Of a stretch of 64,000 nucleotides of DNA, positions 33,449 to 43,775 are shown piece after piece. Both the position numbers and the translations under genes were made by a program. The notes below the pieces were generated by a model. The model had not been told where the DNA came from and made no database searches. It was given only the letters and a program-made list of their open reading frames with translations. Position 1 is the stretch's first letter. Every line of letters starts with the position of its first letter. The stretch comes from Desulfosoma caldarium (GTDB taxonomy: Bacteria; Desulfobacterota; Syntrophobacteria; Syntrophobacterales; DSM-9756). The DNA is taken from contig NZ_RJVA01000009.1 in the NCBI RefSeq assembly GCF_003751385.1, positions 124,001-188,000 of the forward strand, given 5' to 3'.

Positions 33449-35206
33449 TTAGAAGTTCCAGATGAGTTCCGCCGCAATGCGGGACGCCGTGTCGTCACTC
33501 TTGGCACCCAGCGCCGCAGTCACATCTTCGATCACTTCACCCGGGAAGAAGAACGAGGCCTGGCCTTTAACAAAGACGTTCTTGTGCAGCGCCACCGTCA
33601 GCTCGTTGTCCCATTCGGTGCCCACAAACCCGGATTTCACCCAAGTTTCGGCATAAGGGTACACGAAGCTCTTGACCTTGATGTCCTCGTTCCACCAGAA
33701 ATTGTTCACGTTGGTTCGATAGATGATGAATTTTTTGGGCGCCGCCGTGAGTCCCACACTCACCATGGTCAAACCGGGATTGTCGCCGCGGCCGTTGCCG
33801 TAGCCTGCAAAGTTCTGCAAGCCGCCGGTAAAGATGGGGGTGCCGTTGCCGTAAAATTCCGGCAGGTACCCGTAAAGGGCGGTGCCCAGCACAAAGTTGG
33901 TGTCGCCAATGATGGTGTTTTCACCCCCCCAGCGATTGGAAAAGCGCTGAGCGTTTTCAATGCCGTTGTAGCCTTTGAGCTTGTCGTCGTTGGGGTCGTC
34001 GTCACCCGAGGTGTAGAGGACGCCGATGTGCGGCTTCAGGCTGAATCCGATCCAATCTTTAAGTTCCACAGCCACATCGGCCGCTAGGGCGTAGGCGGAA
34101 ATATCATACTTACTGTATTTGAGGTTCTGCACTTTGTCGGCGGACCCGAACTGGTAGACACCTTCCAGGAAAAGTTCCACCGGGCCAAAGTTCCCCACAT
34201 AGTAAGAGCCGATATGGTGAGAATCGGTTTTCGGGCTGCCGGCGCTCACCACCTTAGTCGCACCATAAGCAAAGGGAAAATCCGGATCGGTGGGATCCGG
34301 AGCCGAACCATCCAAGCCTAACAGATCGTAGATCTTTGCCATGGAAAGGCCCGTGGCCGATTGAGCTGCCCCCCAAGCCGCCGTGTAGAAGTCCCTTACG
34401 GGAATGCCACGAATGCGATCGTAGCCGTAAAAGAACTTCACTTTGTGCTTGTCGTTGATCTTGTAGTCCGCATAGGCTGCAATGAGGTCTCGGTCATCGT
34501 CGTTGGCCGCAAATTCATAGTTGCCGATGGTCTTCGCGAGGCTGGTCTGGAAGTTGTTTTCGGCCAGTTTAAAATAGCCAATGCTGTAGGTGACAGGTCC
34601 TGCCTGCCCGTCCAGCCAAAAACCCGCATTGTCATCGGCATAGACCATGGAGGCGCCCTCGTAGTGATCAAAGCCCCAGACGTCCCAACCGGCGTGAAAC
34701 CGCGTCCCATAGGGCAGCGCCACACTCACGTTGAGGCGCTCCAACCCGAAGTTGCTGTTGTCCCCACGGCCACCACGATTGTCCACCGTGTCCGTGTCAA
34801 TGGGCCGATCGTATTCCAAAGCTGCGTAAAAGGACCATTTGCGGTCTGTGGGCATGGCGTTGAAATAAATCTTGTCCTCGTTGCGAATGTAGCCACCTCG
34901 CACCGTGCCGCTTTCATTGCTATGCGTTTCAAAAAGACGTTCGGTGTACTTACCTCCAAAAAAGCTGTTGCCCTTGAGATTGTCACTCATGCCGAAATCC
35001 CATTTGGACTCCGATGTGGGAATGAAACGCACCAAGGCACCAAAACTCATCATAATATCTTTTTTAGTGGCCACACTCACACTGCCCGGCCCCACGATGA
35101 CTTCTTCCGTAATGTCCTTTGCCGGCTGTGCTTCAACGATGGAACTGACCGTCACCGCCATAAAAATGGCTAACCCGAAAACAAAGGCACGTCCTGTCCA
35201 ACTCAT
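33449..35206 (-). CDS. Outer-membrane beta-barrel porin-like protein
   Basis: The 585-residue protein has a signal peptide ending at about SSIVEA-QPAKD and a long chain of alternating hydrophobic/aromatic strands with acidic loops. It closes with the C-terminal aromatic strand AAELIWNF that BamA recognises. This is the make-up of a large outer-membrane porin or alginate-export-like barrel. The ATG at 35206 follows GAGGGGGAAG; an upstream frame start at 35233 lacks one. It is a single-gene unit, with a promoter candidate at 35434-35411 and a strong terminator at 33407-33359. The solute is unknown. Confidence 0.75.
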   Translation of the reverse strand: MSWTGRAFVFGLAIFMAVTVSSIVEAQPAKDITEEVIVGPGSVSVATKKDIMMSFGALVRFIPTSESKWDFGMSDNLKGNSFFGGKYTERLFETHSNESGTVRGGYIRNEDKIYFNAMPTDRKWSFYAALEYDRPIDTDTVDNRGGRGDNSNFGLERLNVSVALPYGTRFHAGWDVWGFDHYEGASMVYADDNAGFWLDGQAGPVTYSIGYFKLAENNFQTSLAKTIGNYEFAANDDDRDLIAAYADYKINDKHKVKFFYGYDRIRGIPVRDFYTAAWGAAQSATGLSMAKIYDLLGLDGSAPDPTDPDFPFAYGATKVVSAGSPKTDSHHIGSYYVGNFGPVELFLEGVYQFGSADKVQNLKYSKYDISAYALAADVAVELKDWIGFSLKPHIGVLYTSGDDDPNDDKLKGYNGIENAQRFSNRWGGENTIIGDTNFVLGTALYGYLPEFYGNGTPIFTGGLQNFAGYGNGRGDNPGLTMVSVGLTAAPKKFIIYRTNVNNFWWNEDIKVKSFVYPYAETWVKSGFVGTEWDNELTVALHKNVFVKGQASFFFPGEVIEDVTAALGAKSDDTASRIAAELIWNF

Positions 35207-35410
35207 CACTTCCCCCTCTTCGTGAGTTTCCACGCGCGATTTCGCTCCTTCAGGAAAGCCCCCTGTCGTCTCTTTTGGACCTTCGCCCCGCGCTTCCCTT
35301 GCATCCCCCCTTTCCGTGCCCTGCTTGCTCTTTCATGCCACGCGGCACGCGTTCCCCAGGCATGAGAGCCGGGCCTTTCACGGCGCAAGCCCCAAAACCA
35401 TACCAATTTA

Positions 35411-35434
35411 GTATGCACTTAACGTTCACGTCAA
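35411..35434 (-). promoter_or_regulatory. Candidate promoter for the porin gene
   Basis: On the minus strand TTGACG (35434-35429) precedes an A/T-rich stretch, with CTAAAT about 17 bases downstream. The -35 is strong and the -10 weak (three of six). It would give a leader of about 195 nt. Confidence 0.3.
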
Positions 35435-35452
35435 GAAAAAAGCGGGCTTGTT

Positions 35453-35482
35453 TTGCCTTGGCATATGCTGTAATTTTATAGC
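35453..35482 (+). promoter_or_regulatory. Candidate promoter for the 35600 gene
   Basis: TTGCCT (35453-35458), an 18-base spacer and TATAGC (35477-35482) match sigma-70 elements at four of six positions each. It lies about 120 bases before the HExxH-protein start. Confidence 0.35.
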
Positions 35483-35599
35483 CTTAGAATGAAGGGACAA
35501 AGCTTCAAAAAGCCCAAAGGGGCTAGGCGTAAAGACAAAGGGTTGCAGCAGATTGAGGAGCCGTCAAAGGCCGCTGCACAAGGGATGCGATAAAAGAGC

Positions 35600-36172
35600 A
35601 TGCGACGGGAACTGGAACAGCGCGTCCCCTTTAATGATGAGGAGATTCTTGTGCTTGCGGAGGCGATTGGCATCGCCGAGGAGCTCATCAGTGATCGCCT
35701 CAAGATTTCCACGTCGCAATGGAAACGCTACCGTTACGACATTCGGTCGCTTAAAGATCTCCTCCCGGAAGAAATTACCGACCATGCGTTCGCTCAAATT
35801 CGACGCTACGCCTTTCCTCCCCACGACAAGACTCTTGCCAGCCGTCACGGCGACTATTTTAAGATTTGCCTGCAGGATCACGTCATTCGAAAGGCCCTCC
35901 TTCGAGACCCTCAATTGGCCTTGCTTCCCTTAGCCACGTACATCGTGACGCATGAATTAATCCATGTCGTGCGTTTCGCCAGGTTTCTTCAGCGCTTCGA
36001 CGCTCCAGAAAAGGAAAGAGACATGGAAGAAAGCCGCGTCCACGGGCAAACCCTTGCCCTGCTTCAGGACTCCAAAATACCCGGCATGCAGGCCGTCTTG
36101 AGCGTATTTGGCTCCTGCCCTTTTATGGAAACTTTTATCACCCAGCCGGCGGACAACACGCTTTCTCATTGA
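35600..36172 (+). CDS. HExxH-motif protein of unknown function
   Basis: The 190-residue protein carries a zinc-metallopeptidase-like motif, VTHELIHVVRF, at about residues 116-126, followed 20-25 residues later by an acidic ERDMEESRVH stretch. That stretch could supply a third ligand, as in gluzincins. There is no signal peptide or membrane segment. I do not recognise the family. The ribosome site is weak (AAAAGAG). The next gene on this strand encodes a tiny basic protein. The protease role is inference; a metal-binding structural role is equally possible. Confidence 0.6.
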   Translation: MRRELEQRVPFNDEEILVLAEAIGIAEELISDRLKISTSQWKRYRYDIRSLKDLLPEEITDHAFAQIRRYAFPPHDKTLASRHGDYFKICLQDHVIRKALLRDPQLALLPLATYIVTHELIHVVRFARFLQRFDAPEKERDMEESRVHGQTLALLQDSKIPGMQAVLSVFGSCPFMETFITQPADNTLSH

Positions 36173-36298
36173 CGCCTTTAGGACCATTGGGTAAATAGAG
36201 CCACCTGTAATGGACGAACGGCTGTGTCGAAGGGCACGGCCGATTTGAGTTTTTTCAGGGAAATGCAATTCTGTTGCGTACATGAAGGAGGCTCGGCT

Positions 36299-36424
36299 AT
36301 GGCCCGACATAAAAAAATTGAACGTCGTAGGGAATTGGAACGCCGACGGCGACGGCGGGAAAAAAGGAAGAAACTGCGAGCCAAGGGGTTGCTTCCCCCT
36401 GTAGAAGCTTCATCGAGCTCCTAA
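36299..36424 (+). CDS. Small, extremely basic protein (41 aa)
   Basis: This small frame has an excellent ribosome site (GAAGGAGG) eight bases before ATG 36299. The product is about half Arg and Lys, with RRRELERRRRRREKRKK, then a LLPPVEASSSS tail. Such composition suggests nucleic-acid or ribosome binding. A longer frame from 36224 exists but has no ribosome site. No family is recognised; the strong translation signal is the main support. Confidence 0.55.
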   Translation: MARHKKIERRRELERRRRRREKRKKLRAKGLLPPVEASSSS

Positions 36425-36451
36425 CCTGCCCAGCAACATCGGGTTATCTTC

Positions 36452-37606
36452 ATGGGTCTTCAAAGCAGCACGGTGACGTTGACGTGTTTTCATGTGCCGG
36501 ATCCTCCTGTGGCCGACGTGTGGTCTTTCATCGACGAAAGCCTTCACGAAGGTGCCTATCGCGAGGGTGCGCAGGGTGAGGCTTCGGCCAAAGGATTCGC
36601 CCGCTGGGAGGACCTCTTCGATGCCTCTTTTCCTTTTGCGAGCTACCGCAAAGGGGAATACGTGGCCTTTCAGTTCCGATGGGATCAGCGCAAGGTTCCC
36701 CCGTTGGTTCTGAAACAGTATGAGCGGGAAGCCGTTCAGGCCTATCGGGCGGAACACGACGGCAAGTTTCCCCCTCGGCACGAACGCCTCAAGATCCGTG
36801 AAGCCATTCAGAACCAACTGCTGGAGCGCGTTCTGCCGCAACCTTTCGGCTGTGAGGTGGTGTGGTCTCCAGCGCAGTGTCGGCTCCTTGTGGGCACGGC
36901 AAGCCTAAAGATGCTGGAAGCCTTTTTGGAACATTTTGAGCGGAGTTTCAAGCTCCATCCAATTCCCCTTTACCATGTGCAATGGGCCCTCTACGGACTC
37001 TCCTTGCCGGAAAACCTGAAGGATGCCCTGTCCGGACTCGTCTCCGTGAAGTCCCCCCACGCCCTGCATGAAGGGCGGTTTTTGGGCTACGAATTCCTCA
37101 CATGGCTCTGGTACCTGGCCGAATCCCGCCAAGGGCGCGTGCCTTTGGAGCAAGGGGCCTTTGCCACGTTGGCTTTAGGCGAAAAAGTGGTCTTGAGCCG
37201 CCAGGACGACGGCAAGGAACGGGTCATTTGCACGACGCAGGCCGGTGCTTTGGATGAGGCGCGCACGGCCTTGCGACAAGGCAAGATGGTGGAAGAGGCC
37301 CAGTGGATTGTTATGACGGCGGACAACGAATACACCCTCACACTGGACCGAGACCTCTGGGCCGTCAAGGGCCTCAAGACCCCGAAACAAATCCCCCATG
37401 CGGAAGAAGAGGATCCGGACGCTCGGTTTCTTGAAAAAATGTTTTTCATCGACGAGGTCCTGGGGGTTCTCAACGCCGCCTATCGGGAATTCCTGTTGGC
37501 ACGTCTGCGTTCCTCCTGGGCTTCGGACGTCCTCCCTGCGATGAGGCACTGGATTCAAGGCGGCCAGCTGAACGCCGCCACATCGGGAAGCCATGACGTG
37601 GCCTGA
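36452..37606 (+). CDS. RdgC-like recombination-associated protein
   Basis: The 384-residue soluble protein begins MGLQSSTVTLTCFHV, and its length, alternating acidic/basic segments and C-terminal part resemble RdgC relatives from deltaproteobacteria. In E. coli RdgC forms a DNA-encircling ring that restrains RecA. The match is by overall pattern only, without a diagnostic catalytic motif, so the call is tentative. It overlaps the next gene by 14 bases, suggesting a shared role with the membrane protein downstream. Confidence 0.5.
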   Translation: MGLQSSTVTLTCFHVPDPPVADVWSFIDESLHEGAYREGAQGEASAKGFARWEDLFDASFPFASYRKGEYVAFQFRWDQRKVPPLVLKQYEREAVQAYRAEHDGKFPPRHERLKIREAIQNQLLERVLPQPFGCEVVWSPAQCRLLVGTASLKMLEAFLEHFERSFKLHPIPLYHVQWALYGLSLPENLKDALSGLVSVKSPHALHEGRFLGYEFLTWLWYLAESRQGRVPLEQGAFATLALGEKVVLSRQDDGKERVICTTQAGALDEARTALRQGKMVEEAQWIVMTADNEYTLTLDRDLWAVKGLKTPKQIPHAEEEDPDARFLEKMFFIDEVLGVLNAAYREFLLARLRSSWASDVLPAMRHWIQGGQLNAATSGSHDVA

Positions 37607-38594
37607 AGCCGTTCGTCTCTTTCAGGACGTTGTGACCTCGCATCCCGTCAGCCTAACCCTTGCCCTTCTCACGGCCGCGTCTCTTGGTGCCGTCTACTGG
37701 ATGCGACGCCGTTTGCGCCGCCATTGGCACTCGCTGTTGGAAGAGGCTTCGGAGGAGCCTTTTCGGCTTCTTGAGGAATCCTCTCTGAGCGAAAAGGATC
37801 GAGCCGCCCTTAGCTATCTTAAAGCTCTGCGCCAAAAAGTCTGGTCCATGCCCGACCAAGACATTTCCCTTTCCCTCGATACTTTTTTTTCCCAGGCCCA
37901 AGACATCGTCCACACCATCGCCTCCATCTATCATCCGGACAAGGCCGAAGCCCAATACGAGGCTTCTTTGAAAGACGTGCTCGCGCTGTGTCGGCGTACC
38001 ACGTCTCGGCTGGAGGCCGTGGTGCAGCGAGGGCCTTTTCGGCTTCTTTCGAGCCGCCCCATCGGGCATTACCGAGCCCTTTACAAGACGTATCGCCGCG
38101 TGAACGCATCGTCCCTGGTGCAGTCCCTAAAAAAACACCCGATGCTCTACAAGGCGGCACAAGTGATGTGGCATGCCAAGAATTGGAAAAATCCTTTCTA
38201 CTGGGTCAGCCGAGAACTGTCCAGGGAAAGCCTGCGGTGGCTTGTGCGTTGGTTTACCATCGCCATGATCAACCAGGTGGGCAAGGAAGCCATGCGCCTT
38301 TACGGGCAACACGGTTTCGCCGACGATGAGGAGAGGGACCTGGTGCTGGCCTGCCTGAAGCTTCACAGCCTGTGCACATCCCAGAAGTCAGGCCAAAGGG
38401 AAGGAGCTCTGCGCGCGTGGGTGGCGTTTGTGTGTGACGTGCCGGTTCTGGATCCGGCCGCAAAGATTCGGATCCTTCGCCAAGCCATAGAAAAAGGAGT
38501 GGACGACGTGGTCATGGCCGAATCTTTTCGAACACGCCGGGGCGAGAGCTGGTACAAGAGGGGACTGCACAGATTGGGCGAGTCCTCCCCATAA
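37593..38594 (+). CDS. Unknown protein with one N-terminal membrane helix
   Basis: The 333-residue protein has a single hydrophobic helix near the N-terminus (LTLALLTAASLGAVYW), then a basic anchor (RRRLRRHW) and a long, mostly helical cytoplasmic part. That part includes amphipathic helices around SQAQDIVHTIASIYHP and RWLVRWFTIAMINQVGKEA. No catalytic motif or family is recognised. It overlaps the RdgC-like gene by 14 bases and is followed, after a promoter region, by ftsH. Confidence 0.6.
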   Translation: MTWPEAVRLFQDVVTSHPVSLTLALLTAASLGAVYWMRRRLRRHWHSLLEEASEEPFRLLEESSLSEKDRAALSYLKALRQKVWSMPDQDISLSLDTFFSQAQDIVHTIASIYHPDKAEAQYEASLKDVLALCRRTTSRLEAVVQRGPFRLLSSRPIGHYRALYKTYRRVNASSLVQSLKKHPMLYKAAQVMWHAKNWKNPFYWVSRELSRESLRWLVRWFTIAMINQVGKEAMRLYGQHGFADDEERDLVLACLKLHSLCTSQKSGQREGALRAWVAFVCDVPVLDPAAKIRILRQAIEKGVDDVVMAESFRTRRGESWYKRGLHRLGESSP

Positions 38595-38600
38595 AGACAG

Positions 38601-38629
38601 TTCACAGGGAACGCGCAGAGTGTTAAAGT
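38601..38629 (+). promoter_or_regulatory. Candidate promoter for the ftsH operon
   Basis: TTCACA (38601-38606), a 17-base spacer and TAAAGT (38624-38629) lie about 90 bases before the ftsH start. Both hexamers match consensus moderately. No sigma-32-type element was evident by eye. Confidence 0.3.
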
Positions 38630-38719
38630 TGGAAAAAAATCCGCCGTGCCCGATTAGGGAGTCCACGTGCGGTAGACTTGCGACCGTTGCGCAGAAAGGT
38701 TGCCCTAAAGGAGGAAGCC

Positions 38720-40711
38720 TTGAGCCCTTTTTACAAGAATCTCGCCTTGTGGCTGGTTATCAGCCTCATGGTCATTTTGCTCTTCAACATGTTCAATCAG
38801 CCTCAGACATCTCGCCTGGAAACCAACTACAGCCAGTTTTTGGATGCCGTACGCAAAGGCGAAGTAGCGCAGGTAACCATTCAAGGAGATCACATTCTCG
38901 GCGTGTATGTCAACGGCAGCTCGTTTCGCACCTATGCCCCGCAGGACCCCGACCTCATTCGCTTTCTGAGGGAACGGGGCATTGAGATTCAAGCGAAACC
39001 TAAGGAAGAGTCTCCTTGGTACATGACCATTTTGATCAGTTGGTTTCCCATGCTGCTCCTCATCGGCGTGTGGATTTTCTTCATGCGCCAGATGCAGATG
39101 GGCGGCGGGAAAGCCATGAGTTTTGGAAAGAGCAGAGCGCGGCTGTTGAACGAAGATGCGCGCAAAGTGACCTTCGAAGACGTGGCGGGCATCGACGAAG
39201 CCAAAGAACAACTGCAGGAAATCGTAGAATTTCTGAAGGATCCCAAGAAATTTACGCGCCTTGGAGGACGCATTCCCAAGGGCGTGCTGCTGGTGGGCGC
39301 TCCCGGCACCGGCAAGACGCTTCTGGCTCGAGCCATCGCCGGCGAAGCGGGCGTTCCGTTTTTCAGCATCAGTGGATCGGATTTTGTGGAGATGTTCGTC
39401 GGCGTTGGCGCATCGCGCGTGCGAGACCTTTTCACGCAAGGAAAGAAGTTTGCCCCATGCATTATTTTTATTGACGAAATCGACGCCGTGGGCCGGCATC
39501 GTGGAGCAGGTCTGGGGGGAGGCCACGATGAGCGGGAGCAGACGTTGAACCAGTTGCTGGTGGAAATGGATGGGTTTGAATCCAACGAGGGAGTCATCTT
39601 GATTTCGGCCACCAACCGTCCGGATGTGCTGGACCCGGCACTACTTCGACCCGGCCGGTTCGACCGGCAAGTGGTGGTCCCGGTTCCAGACATTCGTGGC
39701 CGTGAAGGCATTCTGGCCGTGCACCTTAAAGGCAAGCCGTTGGCCGATAATGTGAATGTGAAAGTCCTGGCCAAAGGCACCCCCGGCTTTTCGGGAGCCG
39801 ACTTGGAAAATCTGGTCAATGAAGCCGCCCTGTTGGCTGCTCGGCGGAACAAAGACAGGATCGAGATGGCCGACTTTGAAGAAGCCAAAGATAAAGTCAT
39901 GATGGGCCTGGAACGCAAGAGCATGATTCTCAGTGACGAGGAAAAGAGAACCACCGCTTATCATGAAGCAGGACATGCTCTGGTCGCGCGGCTTCTTCCC
40001 GGAACCGATCCGGTGCACAAAGTGACCATCATTCCTCGCGGCCGAGCTCTGGGACTCACTCAGCAGTTGCCTGAGGACGAGAGACACACGTATCCCAAAG
40101 AATACCTCCTGAACAGCATCGCCATTCTCATGGGGGGGCGAGCGGCGGAAGAAATCGTCTTCGGCCAACAGACCACGGGAGCGTCCAATGATATTGAACG
40201 GGCCACCCAGTTGGCTCGACGCATGGTGTGCGAATGGGGCATGAGCGAACAAATGGGGCCTTTGAGCTTCGGAAAGATGGACGATCAGGTCTTTCTCGGC
40301 CGAGAAATCGTCCAGCATCATAGGGATTACAGCGAACAGACCGCCATTCAAATTGACCAGGAAGTGCGCCGGATCGTGGAAGACAACTACAAAAAAGCTA
40401 AAGATCTTCTGGAAAGCCATCGAACCATTTTGGATGCGATGGCCGCGGCTTTGCTGGAAAAGGAAACTTTGGAAAATCAAGATATCGAGATGATCGTTGC
40501 CAGCATTCGCCCGGATTTGGCCCGATCCACCCCGACGGGCGACACCTCGTCCCAGGCATCTGCGTCTTCGCCCCATGAGCTTCAGGAACCGGCTTTGAAG
40601 ACCAACGTTGAGGAGCCTGTGCATTCGGCCTCAGCGCCCAACGTTGACTCATCTGATGAGCTCAGCGTCACCGAAACGGAATCGAAAGCATCGGGAGCTG
40701 ACGCCAAATGA
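38720..40711 (+). CDS. ftsH: ATP-dependent zinc metalloprotease FtsH
   Basis: The 663-residue protein has two N-terminal membrane helices around a periplasmic domain. It then has an AAA+ module (Walker A GAPGTGKT, Walker B FIDEID, arginine-finger region [11 protein letters not shown]) and a zinc protease domain with HEAGH. FtsH degrades membrane and regulatory proteins. I chose the TTG at 38720, preceded by AAAGGAGG, over an upstream start at 38678 that lacks a ribosome site and adds basic residues. The Ser/Glu-rich tail of about 55 residues is low-complexity. folP overlaps its stop by four bases. Confidence 0.95.
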   Translation: MSPFYKNLALWLVISLMVILLFNMFNQPQTSRLETNYSQFLDAVRKGEVAQVTIQGDHILGVYVNGSSFRTYAPQDPDLIRFLRERGIEIQAKPKEESPWYMTILISWFPMLLLIGVWIFFMRQMQMGGGKAMSFGKSRARLLNEDARKVTFEDVAGIDEAKEQLQEIVEFLKDPKKFTRLGGRIPKGVLLVGAPGTGKTLLARAIAGEAGVPFFSISGSDFVEMFVGVGASRVRDLFTQGKKFAPCIIFIDEIDAVGRHRGAGLGGGHDEREQTLNQLLVEMDGFESNEGVILISATNRPDVLDPALLRPGRFDRQVVVPVPDIRGREGILAVHLKGKPLADNVNVKVLAKGTPGFSGADLENLVNEAALLAARRNKDRIEMADFEEAKDKVMMGLERKSMILSDEEKRTTAYHEAGHALVARLLPGTDPVHKVTIIPRGRALGLTQQLPEDERHTYPKEYLLNSIAILMGGRAAEEIVFGQQTTGASNDIERATQLARRMVCEWGMSEQMGPLSFGKMDDQVFLGREIVQHHRDYSEQTAIQIDQEVRRIVEDNYKKAKDLLESHRTILDAMAAALLEKETLENQDIEMIVASIRPDLARSTPTGDTSSQASASSPHELQEPALKTNVEEPVHSASAPNVDSSDELSVTETESKASGADAK

Positions 40712-41589
40712 ACGTGGGGCCGAGACCTGTTTTTCACTTGACGCTCCGATCCCGACCCTGGGTGCTTGGCCACCGCACCCTGGTCATGGGCATCGTCAAC
40801 ATCACTCCGGATTCCTTTTCTGACGGGGGAAAATGGGCGACGCACGATGCCGCCGTCGCTCACGGACTGGAACTGGTGCGAGCCGGTGCGGACATTTTGG
40901 ACATTGGCGGAGAATCCACTCGCCCTTTTTCCGACCCCGTGCCCCTGGAAGAAGAACTACGCCGCGTCCTGCCCGTCATTCAAGAGCTTCGCCGTCACAC
41001 GGACGTTCCCATTTCCATCGATACCACTAAGGCTGAAGTGGCCTATCAGGCCCTGAGGGCCGGTGCGGACATCATCAACGATGTGAGCGCCCTGCGTTTT
41101 GACCCGGAAATGCCTGCTGTGGCGGCCGAATTTGGCGTGCCGCTCATCCTCATGCACATGTTGGGCACGCCAAAAACCATGCAGCAGTCTCCGCATTACG
41201 AAGCCTTGTTTTCGGAAATTATTCGATTTCTTGAAGAGCGCATGGCGGTGGCCATGGCAGCGGGCGTCGACCGCAATCAAATGATCGTGGATCCGGGGAT
41301 TGGATTTGGCAAAACGGTCACCCACAATCTTCGGCTCATTCGAGACCTCGACGCTTTGGCCGTTTTGGAACGCCCAATCCTTCTCGGAGCTTCGCGAAAA
41401 CGATTTATCGGCACCGTGCTCGACGCTCCCGTGGAAGACCGTGAACTGGGCACAGCCGTGGTCAACGCCATTGGCATTGCCGCAGGAGCCCACATTGTGA
41501 GGGTCCACGATGTGGCGTTTCACCGGCGTGCTGCGCTCATGGCCGATGCCCTGCGCAATGGGTTGTGGACGAACGAGGCAACCGCTTGA
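40708..41589 (+). CDS. folP: Dihydropteroate synthase
   Basis: The 293-residue enzyme condenses p-aminobenzoate with the pterin pyrophosphate in folate synthesis. It carries the signatures [54 protein letters not shown] and GASRKRFIG, all in usual order. The start overlaps the ftsH stop (ATGA). The ftsH-folP-glmM order is also found in E. coli and many proteobacteria. Confidence 0.95.
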   Translation: MNVGPRPVFHLTLRSRPWVLGHRTLVMGIVNITPDSFSDGGKWATHDAAVAHGLELVRAGADILDIGGESTRPFSDPVPLEEELRRVLPVIQELRRHTDVPISIDTTKAEVAYQALRAGADIINDVSALRFDPEMPAVAAEFGVPLILMHMLGTPKTMQQSPHYEALFSEIIRFLEERMAVAMAAGVDRNQMIVDPGIGFGKTVTHNLRLIRDLDALAVLERPILLGASRKRFIGTVLDAPVEDRELGTAVVNAIGIAAGAHIVRVHDVAFHRRAALMADALRNGLWTNEATA

Positions 41590-41609
41590 CAAGACGCAAA
41601 GGAGTTCCC

Positions 41610-42968
41610 ATGGGCAAACTTTTCGGCACCGATGGGATTCGAGGCATCGCCAATCAGTTTCCCATGACCACCGACATCGCCATGAAGGTGGGCATTGGAG
41701 CGGCATATCTTTTCAAGAGCCGCCACCGTAGACCTAAGATCGTCATTGGCAAGGACACACGCCTCTCCGGGTATATGATCGAAAATGCCATGACGGCGGG
41801 CATCTGTGCCATGGGCGTGGATGTGCTTCTTCTGGGGCCTTTGCCGACGCCGGGGATCGCCTTTATCACGGCCAGCATGCGGGCCGATGCCGGCATCGTC
41901 ATTTCCGCTTCGCACAACCCTTATGAGTACAACGGCATCAAGATTTTTGCCAGCAACGGGTTTAAGCTGCCCGACCATGTGGAAGACGAAATTGAACGCC
42001 TCGTGCTGAACGGCGAAGTGGATTCGCTCCCGCGCCCGAACGTGGCCGACATCGGCCGTGCTCGAAGGATTGACGATGCGCAGGGCCGTTACATCGTTTT
42101 TCTGAAGAACACCTTTCCTCGAAACCAAACTTTGGAAGGCTTGCGCATTGTCCTGGACTGCGCCCACGGTGCCGCCTACAGAGTGGCCCCTTCCGTTTTT
42201 GAGGAGCTGGGAGCTCAGGTCATTCTCACGGGCGACCGGCCCAACGGAAAGAACATCAACGACGGCTGTGGCTCGCTCCATCCGGAAAACATGGCCCGCC
42301 TGGTACGGGAACACCAAGCGCACCTGGGCATCGCCTTTGACGGCGATGCGGACCGCGTCATTTTGGCCGATGAAAAGGGCGAAGTTCTGGACGGGGACCA
42401 GGTTATGGCCATTTGCGCCAAGCACCTTGCTAAGAAAGGAAAGCTGTGTAAACAAACGGTGGTGGCCACGGTCATGAGCAACATGGGCCTGGAGGTGGCC
42501 CTGCGCAACATGGGCATTTCCCTCGTTCGAACCCCCGTGGGTGACCGCTACGTGGTGGAACGCATGACCCAAGACCAGCTCAATCTGGGCGGAGAACAGT
42601 CGGGCCACATCGTCTTTATGGATCACAGCACAACGGGAGATGGCATTCTTTCCGCCCTGCAGGTTCTCTCCGTCATGATGGAAGCCGACAAACCCCTCTC
42701 GGAACTTAAGACCATTATGGAGCGATTCCCTCAAACCCTCATGAACGTGAGGGTCACCCAAAAAAAGGATATTCACGAGATTCCGGAAATCATGGCGCAG
42801 GTAGCCCGCGTAGAAAAGCTGCTGGGCAACGATGGCCGCTGCCTCATTCGTCCTTCCGGCACCGAACCCGTCATTCGCATCATGATCGAAGGCCGAGACG
42901 AACAGCGGATTCAAGAACTGGCGGAAGATTTGGCTCAGCTCATCGAAAAGCACCTCCATCACCCCTAG
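41610..42968 (+). CDS. glmM: Phosphoglucosamine mutase
   Basis: The 452-residue protein converts glucosamine-6-phosphate to glucosamine-1-phosphate for UDP-GlcNAc synthesis. It begins [10 protein letters not shown] and has the phosphoserine loop [14 protein letters not shown]. The metal site is [10 protein letters not shown], the sugar loop is [10 protein letters not shown], and the phosphate-binding loop near the C-terminus is [18 protein letters not shown] 41610 follows AAAGGAG; a frame start at 41565 lies inside folP. It follows folP by 20 bases. Confidence 0.95.
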   Translation: MGKLFGTDGIRGIANQFPMTTDIAMKVGIGAAYLFKSRHRRPKIVIGKDTRLSGYMIENAMTAGICAMGVDVLLLGPLPTPGIAFITASMRADAGIVISASHNPYEYNGIKIFASNGFKLPDHVEDEIERLVLNGEVDSLPRPNVADIGRARRIDDAQGRYIVFLKNTFPRNQTLEGLRIVLDCAHGAAYRVAPSVFEELGAQVILTGDRPNGKNINDGCGSLHPENMARLVREHQAHLGIAFDGDADRVILADEKGEVLDGDQVMAICAKHLAKKGKLCKQTVVATVMSNMGLEVALRNMGISLVRTPVGDRYVVERMTQDQLNLGGEQSGHIVFMDHSTTGDGILSALQVLSVMMEADKPLSELKTIMERFPQTLMNVRVTQKKDIHEIPEIMAQVARVEKLLGNDGRCLIRPSGTEPVIRIMIEGRDEQRIQELAEDLAQLIEKHLHHP

Positions 42969-43002
42969 ATACGGCCTTGAGTGCGCAGGAGATCACAGAC
43001 CC

Positions 43003-43773
43003 ATGCTTCTCGCCATGGACGTGGGCAACACCAACACGGTGCTCGGCCTCTTTGAAGAAGACGCTTTGGTGCATGATTGGCGCATTCGCACCGAAGTCCA
43101 CATGACCGAAGACGAATACGGCATTCTGCTGAAAAACCTCCTCGAAACTCAAGACCTCCCTTTGAGTGTCATTACCGACGTGATCGTCTCCTGTGTTGTA
43201 CCCCCTGTGCTGAACCACATCGAGGGATTTTGCCACAAATACTTTGAGACAGAACCCCTCGTGGTGGGGCCCGGCATTCGCACCGGCATGCCCATTCTAT
43301 ATGATAATCCCAAGGAAGTGGGAGCCGACCGGATTGTCAACGCAGTGGCCGCCTACGAAACCTTTCGATCGGCCGTAATCGTCGTGGATTTCGGCACGGC
43401 CACAACCTTTGATTACGTGTCGGAACGCGGGGAATACATGGGCGGGGTGATCTGCCCGGGTATTCTCATTTCCTGTGAAGCTCTGTTCCAAAAAGCGTCC
43501 AAGTTGCCTCGAGTGGAAATCTTTGCCAAGCCCAAGTCCATCCTGGCTAAGAATACCATAGCCTCCATGAACGCCGGCATCGTCTACGGGTATGCGGGTC
43601 TGGTGGAAGGCATCATTGCCAGAATGAAACGGGAAATTCAAAAACCGCTCGCCGTGGTGGCCACGGGAGGCTTGGCCCCTCTGATCGCCAGCGAATGCCC
43701 CGCCATAGAAAAAGTCGACGATTTCCTCACGCTCAAGGGACTGAAAATTCTTTTTGAAAGGAATCGACGCTGA
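43003..43773 (+). CDS. coaX: Type III pantothenate kinase
   Basis: The 256-residue protein phosphorylates pantothenate in CoA synthesis. It shows the CoaX ASKHA-fold motifs MDVGNTNTVLGLF at the N-terminus, GADRIVNAVAAYE, VVDFGTATTFD and CPGILIS in the middle, and VVATGGLAPLI near the end. The length is typical. It follows glmM after 34 bases with an AGGAGA ribosome site. Confidence 0.93.
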   Translation: MLLAMDVGNTNTVLGLFEEDALVHDWRIRTEVHMTEDEYGILLKNLLETQDLPLSVITDVIVSCVVPPVLNHIEGFCHKYFETEPLVVGPGIRTGMPILYDNPKEVGADRIVNAVAAYETFRSAVIVVDFGTATTFDYVSERGEYMGGVICPGILISCEALFQKASKLPRVEIFAKPKSILAKNTIASMNAGIVYGYAGLVEGIIARMKREIQKPLAVVATGGLAPLIASECPAIEKVDDFLTLKGLKILFERNRR

Positions 43774-43775
43774 CC

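Larger units (their letters stand above)
35207..35599. other. Divergent promoter region, no gene seen
   Basis: About 390 bases separate the porin start from the HExxH-protein start. Besides the two promoter candidates listed separately I see no frame with a ribosome site, no repeat and no RNA gene. The AT content rises around 35420-35480, in keeping with promoters. Confidence 0.5.

Noticed and set aside
34361-35173. 270-codon plus-strand frame
   Set aside because: It is antisense to the porin gene, with no ribosome site or motif.
41520-42962. 480-codon open frame on the minus strand
   Set aside because: It lies opposite glmM; its composition is typical of a mirror frame in GC-rich DNA and it has no recognisable domain.
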